DNA of 64,000 bases from Streptococcus hyovaginalis DSM 12219. GTDB lineage: Bacteria; Bacillota; Bacilli; Lactobacillales; Streptococcaceae. The translations under genes and the position numbers were made by a program. How positions within the stretch are numbered: the first letter of the stretch is position 1; each line of letters begins with the position of its first letter. Shown here piece by piece: positions 60,652 through 64,000 of the stretch. The stretch spans positions 62,001-126,000 of the forward strand of contig NZ_ATVP01000005.1 in NCBI RefSeq assembly GCF_000420785.1, read 5' to 3'. The notes below the pieces were generated by a model. That model saw only the letters and a program-made list of their open reading frames with translations, did not search any database and had not been told where the DNA came from.

Positions 60652-60732
60652 AAAGGGATAAACTATTGTTTGTTAAGAAATCAAGAACGATCTCATCGCT
60701 TTCAGTTAGCGTAAGAACGAGGAGTAAATAAC

Positions 60733-63700
60733 ATGGCAAGGTTAATCCCAGGTCGCATTCGTAATCAAGGAATTGCTTATTATGAAGCGGGATTAGTTTC
60801 AATAACATCTCAGGAAGAACAGTTGCTCACCGCTGTCGTTAACGGTGTTTCTATTCACTATTCATTAGATGATCAAGAGATTATCTGTCAGTGTTCCCTT
60901 TTCCATGAAAAGGCGTATTGTGAGCACTTGGCAGCAGTGGAGTATTTTCTAAAAAATGACCAACAAGGCCAGTCGCTTTTAGAGAGTTTATCTCAGCACC
61001 AAAATGATGAGAAAGAAAAAGAAGTAAGGCAATCGTTTGGTAGTCTTTTTCTTGCCACCTTAAAGACAACTGATGAGGCTGAAGAACGCTTTAGTTTAAG
61101 TGCAGAAGGCCAACAAAGCCCCTATGCCAATACCATATGGTGGACATTGCGCATTCGTCGTTTACCAGATACGCGCAGCTATGTGATTCGTGATATCAAA
61201 AGTTTTCTCAATGTGGTCAAAAAAGAATCTTATTATCAAATTGGCAAGCAGTACTATGAGCAGCTCTCATTGAATCAGTTTGATGAGGCTAGCCAGCAGA
61301 TGATCACATTCTTGTGGCGCCTAACCCCGGATGTGTCACAACAAGACCTTTCCTTTTTATTTCCTAATCATCACAGGCATTTACGGCTCCCTTCAGGCTT
61401 TTTTGAGGAAGGCCTCCTGTTGTTAAATGACTTGCCGCAAGTTCAATTAGAAATTGGGTTAAAGACCTATCATTTTTTTGACTGTACTTATCTACAGCCG
61501 GAGCATCGCTTGTTTCAGTTTGAAGTACTAGTGCATCGGAAAGCCATTGAGCTCCTTGTTCAGGAGGGACGTTATCATTCCTATTTTGATGGGCAATATT
61601 TATTTGCCAACGGTCACTTTTATTTCTTGAACAGTAAGCAACAAAAGCTAGTGATGGCTTTAAAAACACTGCCGATTGCGGATGATCTAGCCAAACACGT
61701 TTATTTTGATTTAACAGATCAAAACCAGTTAGCAGCTTCTCTATCGGACTTTGAAGAATTGGGGCCCGTGAAGGCTCCTAAAACCTTTCAACAAAGAGAT
61801 TTCGCTCTTCATTTCTCATTTGATTGGCAGGATGATCGGTTCTTAACTGTCCAGGCGGTACTATCTTTTGATGCTCTGAACGTTGCCTCTAAGTCAGAAT
61901 TGCAACAAGTCCCTTTTGCGGTTAATTACCGTAAGGAAGCTGCTGTTTTCCGCTTGCTTCGTCAAGAAGGTTTTGGTACTGATTTAAGGGGGGGTAAACG
62001 TTTAGCCAGTATGGCAGATTTGGTTACCTTCTTTGAGACCACCCTCGCGCAGTTCAATCAATTGGGGAAGGTGACCTTATCAGATAGGCTTAAGGAGATG
62101 CGAATTGAAGCGTCGCCTAGGATTAGTATTGAACGACAGGGAGGCCTGTTAGATATTTCTTTTGATTTTGATCAGCTGGAAGAGGCCGATGTCGACAGTG
62201 CTTTACAAGCCTTGTTTGCTAATCAATCTCATTTTATGTCGCAGACAGGAAAAATGGTGGTTTTTGATGAAGAAACGCAAAAAATCAGTAAAACTTTAGA
62301 GGATTTGAGGGCGAAACAAATCGCCAGCGGTCATTTGCAACTCAATCAAGCAGCAGCCCTTCATCTTTCTGAATTGGTTCCGAAAACGCAGCAAGTTTCT
62401 TTTTCAAATGATTTTCAGAAGATGGCAGACGATTTGCGTCACCCTGAAGGCTTTGACTTGCCTTCTTTGACCATAGAAGCTCAGCTCAGAGATTATCAGC
62501 AAAAAGGGGTTCAATGGTTAGCCATGCTAGACCATTATGGCTTTGGTGGTATATTAGCAGATGATATGGGTCTGGGAAAAACATTGCAAACCATAGCGTT
62601 CTTGAGTCATACCATTAAGCGAGAATCACGTATTCTTGTTTTAGCACCGTCTAGTCTGATTTATAATTGGCAAGAAGAGTTCCATAAGTTTGCCCCGCAG
62701 ATTGATGTCGCGGTTTCTTATGGAACAAAGGCGGATCGCCAGCATACGATCGCTGAGAATCATCAGGTTACCATCACCAGTTACCATTCTTTCCGTCAAG
62801 ATTTTGCTCACTATCAAGAAAGAGCATACGATTATTTGATCTTGGATGAAGCACAAGTGATGAAAAATGCTAAAACCAAGATAGCGCATTACCTACGGCA
62901 GTTTAATGCTAAGAATTGCTTTGCCTTGTCTGGTACTCCTATCGAAAATAACCTTTTGGAAATTTGGTCTATTTTTCAAATTGTTTTGCCTGGACTATTG
63001 CCGTCTGAAAAGGTGTTTACCAAACTCAAAGCGGAACAAGTGGCACGTTATATCAAGCCCTTCATTTTAAGGCGTAAAAAAGAAGATGTTCTACCAGAGC
63101 TACCCCAATTAACTGAAATAACCTATCCCAATGAATTGGCAGAAAGTCAAAAAGCGATTTACATTGCGCAATTACGACAAATGCAAGAGCGCATTCGCAC
63201 ATCTTCAGATGTTGAAATCAATCGTCAAAAAATTGAAATCCTTTCAGGAATCACAAGATTGCGGCAAATTTGTGATACCCCTAGTCTCTTTATGGATTAT
63301 TCAGGAGAGAGTGGCAAGTTAGATAGCCTGAAAGCCTTGCTTCTCCAGATCAAGGAAAATGGGCGCCGTGTCCTGATCTTTTCACAATTTCGAGGTATGT
63401 TGGATATTGTAGAGGAAAACCTGGCAGAGATCGGCTTGACAGCTTATAAAATGACAGGTTCAACGCCAGCAGATCAGCGACAAGAAATGACCAAAGCCTT
63501 TAATATGGGTTCTAAGGACGCCTTTCTGATTTCGCTAAAAGCAGGGGGAGTTGGTCTTAACTTGACAGGTGCCGATACGGTTATTTTGATTGACCTATGG
63601 TGGAATCCTGCGGTTGAAATGCAAGCCATTAGTCGTGCGCACCGTATAGGGCAGACAGAAAATGTAGATGTCTTCCGTTTAATCACGAGAGGCACCATTG

Positions 63701-63828
63701 AAGAGAAGATTTTGGATTTGCAAAAGACTAAAAAGGATCTCGTGACTACCGTATTAGATGGTAATGAGACAAGAGCTCATATGAGTATTGACGATATCAA
63801 AGAGATATTAGGACTTTCTCAAGGATAG
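60733..63828 (+). CDS. snf: SWIM/SNF2-family DEAD/DEAH helicase
   Basis: 1031 residues. An N-terminal SWIM zinc finger (CQC...CEH, about 52-64) is followed by a bacterial SNF2-associated region (about 120-560) and a two-lobe SNF2 ATPase with DMGLGKT, DEAQ, SGTPIENN and the C-lobe QFRGMLDIV / SRAHRIGQT. Double-stranded DNA or RNA polymerase remodelling is likely, but the role in streptococci is not settled. GAGGAG precedes the ATG. Confidence 0.92.
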   Translation: MARLIPGRIRNQGIAYYEAGLVSITSQEEQLLTAVVNGVSIHYSLDDQEIICQCSLFHEKAYCEHLAAVEYFLKNDQQGQSLLESLSQHQNDEKEKEVRQSFGSLFLATLKTTDEAEERFSLSAEGQQSPYANTIWWTLRIRRLPDTRSYVIRDIKSFLNVVKKESYYQIGKQYYEQLSLNQFDEASQQMITFLWRLTPDVSQQDLSFLFPNHHRHLRLPSGFFEEGLLLLNDLPQVQLEIGLKTYHFFDCTYLQPEHRLFQFEVLVHRKAIELLVQEGRYHSYFDGQYLFANGHFYFLNSKQQKLVMALKTLPIADDLAKHVYFDLTDQNQLAASLSDFEELGPVKAPKTFQQRDFALHFSFDWQDDRFLTVQAVLSFDALNVASKSELQQVPFAVNYRKEAAVFRLLRQEGFGTDLRGGKRLASMADLVTFFETTLAQFNQLGKVTLSDRLKEMRIEASPRISIERQGGLLDISFDFDQLEEADVDSALQALFANQSHFMSQTGKMVVFDEETQKISKTLEDLRAKQIASGHLQLNQAAALHLSELVPKTQQVSFSNDFQKMADDLRHPEGFDLPSLTIEAQLRDYQQKGVQWLAMLDHYGFGGILADDMGLGKTLQTIAFLSHTIKRESRILVLAPSSLIYNWQEEFHKFAPQIDVAVSYGTKADRQHTIAENHQVTITSYHSFRQDFAHYQERAYDYLILDEAQVMKNAKTKIAHYLRQFNAKNCFALSGTPIENNLLEIWSIFQIVLPGLLPSEKVFTKLKAEQVARYIKPFILRRKKEDVLPELPQLTEITYPNELAESQKAIYIAQLRQMQERIRTSSDVEINRQKIEILSGITRLRQICDTPSLFMDYSGESGKLDSLKALLLQIKENGRRVLIFSQFRGMLDIVEENLAEIGLTAYKMTGSTPADQRQEMTKAFNMGSKDAFLISLKAGGVGLNLTGADTVILIDLWWNPAVEMQAISRAHRIGQTENVDVFRLITRGTIEEKILDLQKTKKDLVTTVLDGNETRAHMSIDDIKEILGLSQG

Positions 63829-63833
63829 AGATT

Positions 63834-63862
63834 TTGAAAAAGTGAGGTCTTTAGTTTATAAT
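63834..63862 (+). promoter_or_regulatory. promoter of the last, partial gene
   Basis: TTGAAA at 63834-63839, 17 bases, TATAAT at 63857-63862. Confidence 0.75.
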
Positions 63863-63890
63863 AGGACTGTTACAGAAAGGAAGTGAGCCC

Positions 63891-64000
63891 ATGAGTTCCA
63901 GACGACGTATGTTTCCCTTGGTGCCAGATGATGAGCCAGTAATTGGCCAGTCGACAGCAATGCACCTTTATGATAATAAAGATCTCATTACGAATATCAA
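63891..64000 (+). CDS. 5' fragment of an unidentified gene
   Basis: ATG at 63891 behind AGGAAGTGAG, then 36 open codons to the window end. The peptide begins MSSRRRMFPLVPDDEPV, a polar and unremarkable start that was not recognised. It has its own promoter, so it is not simply the tail of the snf transcript. Confidence 0.6.
   Translation, partial: MSSRRRMFPLVPDDEPVIGQSTAMHLYDNKDLITNI

Larger units (their letters stand above)
59965..60732 (+). other. 768-base gap with relic coding tails, two terminators and a palindrome
   Basis: No intact gene is present. Frame reading shows two protein-like tails: 60025-60150 (ends SELYD, no start codon) and 60309-60446 (one internal TGA at 60366, ends YAIFGL). 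Each stop codon is directly followed by an intrinsic terminator (60163 and 60445). The rest is unremarkable except for the snf promoter. Confidence 0.55.

Overview
The window is one continuous stretch of a low-GC Firmicute chromosome and reads as a pyogenic-group Streptococcus. Evidence: a CovR/CovS pair (D53 in CovR; a 500-residue CovS with the phosphorylatable histidine at 280) lies downstream of htpX, gene order acpS-alr-recG, rsmH-ftsL-pbp2X-mraY, trxB-pncB-nadE-pepC and nrdR-dnaB-dnaI-der is streptococcal, starts carry strong GGAGG-type ribosome sites, and many promoters are extended -10 (TGnTATAAT). The species cannot be fixed from the sequence alone. No rRNA, tRNA, insertion sequence, prophage or CRISPR array was seen.

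Layout. 1-5.3 kb: the tail of acpS, alr, recG and two overlapping Cof-type HAD phosphatases. 5.3-9.1 kb: a TetR regulator divergent from a DegV/FakB-type protein, a membrane-anchored repeat protein on the minus strand, and nagA. 9.2-14.2 kb: a glycine-type T-box leader that controls a gluzincin-type metalloprotease-like gene plus glyQ and glyS, followed by two small genes. 14.4-18.6 kb: the glpK-glpO-glpF glycerol operon behind a palindromic catabolite-response element. 18.6-27.6 kb: the most unusual part, a sugar block with a PRD-type PTS regulator, fructose-family IIA, IIB and IIC, an orphan GatZ/KbaZ-like protein and a HAD hydrolase, then a small transaldolase and a transketolase. The regulator promoter and the transaldolase promoter share one architecture, with a cre laid over the -10 box.

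27.7-34.5 kb: proB-proA, then the division/cell-wall cluster rsmH-ftsL-pbp2X-mraY. 34.5-43.9 kb: a DEAD-box helicase, a polar amino acid ABC transporter whose binding protein has no lipobox cysteine, a DUF4059 protein, trxB, pncB-nadE and pepC. 43.9-48.2 kb: the methionine transporter metQ-metN-metP with a MET-box, and the serine/threonine symporter sstT behind a terminator-like leader hairpin. 48.4-51.2 kb (minus strand): rsmG-ktrB-ktrA. 51.3-59.4 kb: htpX, a YceD-like gene, covRS, nrdR-dnaB-dnaI and der. 59.4-64 kb: a membrane-tethered thioredoxin-like protein, a 768-base gap holding two decayed gene tails that each end at an intrinsic terminator, a SWIM/SNF2 helicase, and the start of an unidentified gene.

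Most of the window is conserved housekeeping. The parts that deserve a second look are the PTS-GatZ-transaldolase-transketolase block, the protease-like gene inside the glycyl-tRNA synthetase T-box operon, three apparently leaderless genes (recG, proB, rsmH), and the gap before the SNF2 helicase with its codon-register palindrome.
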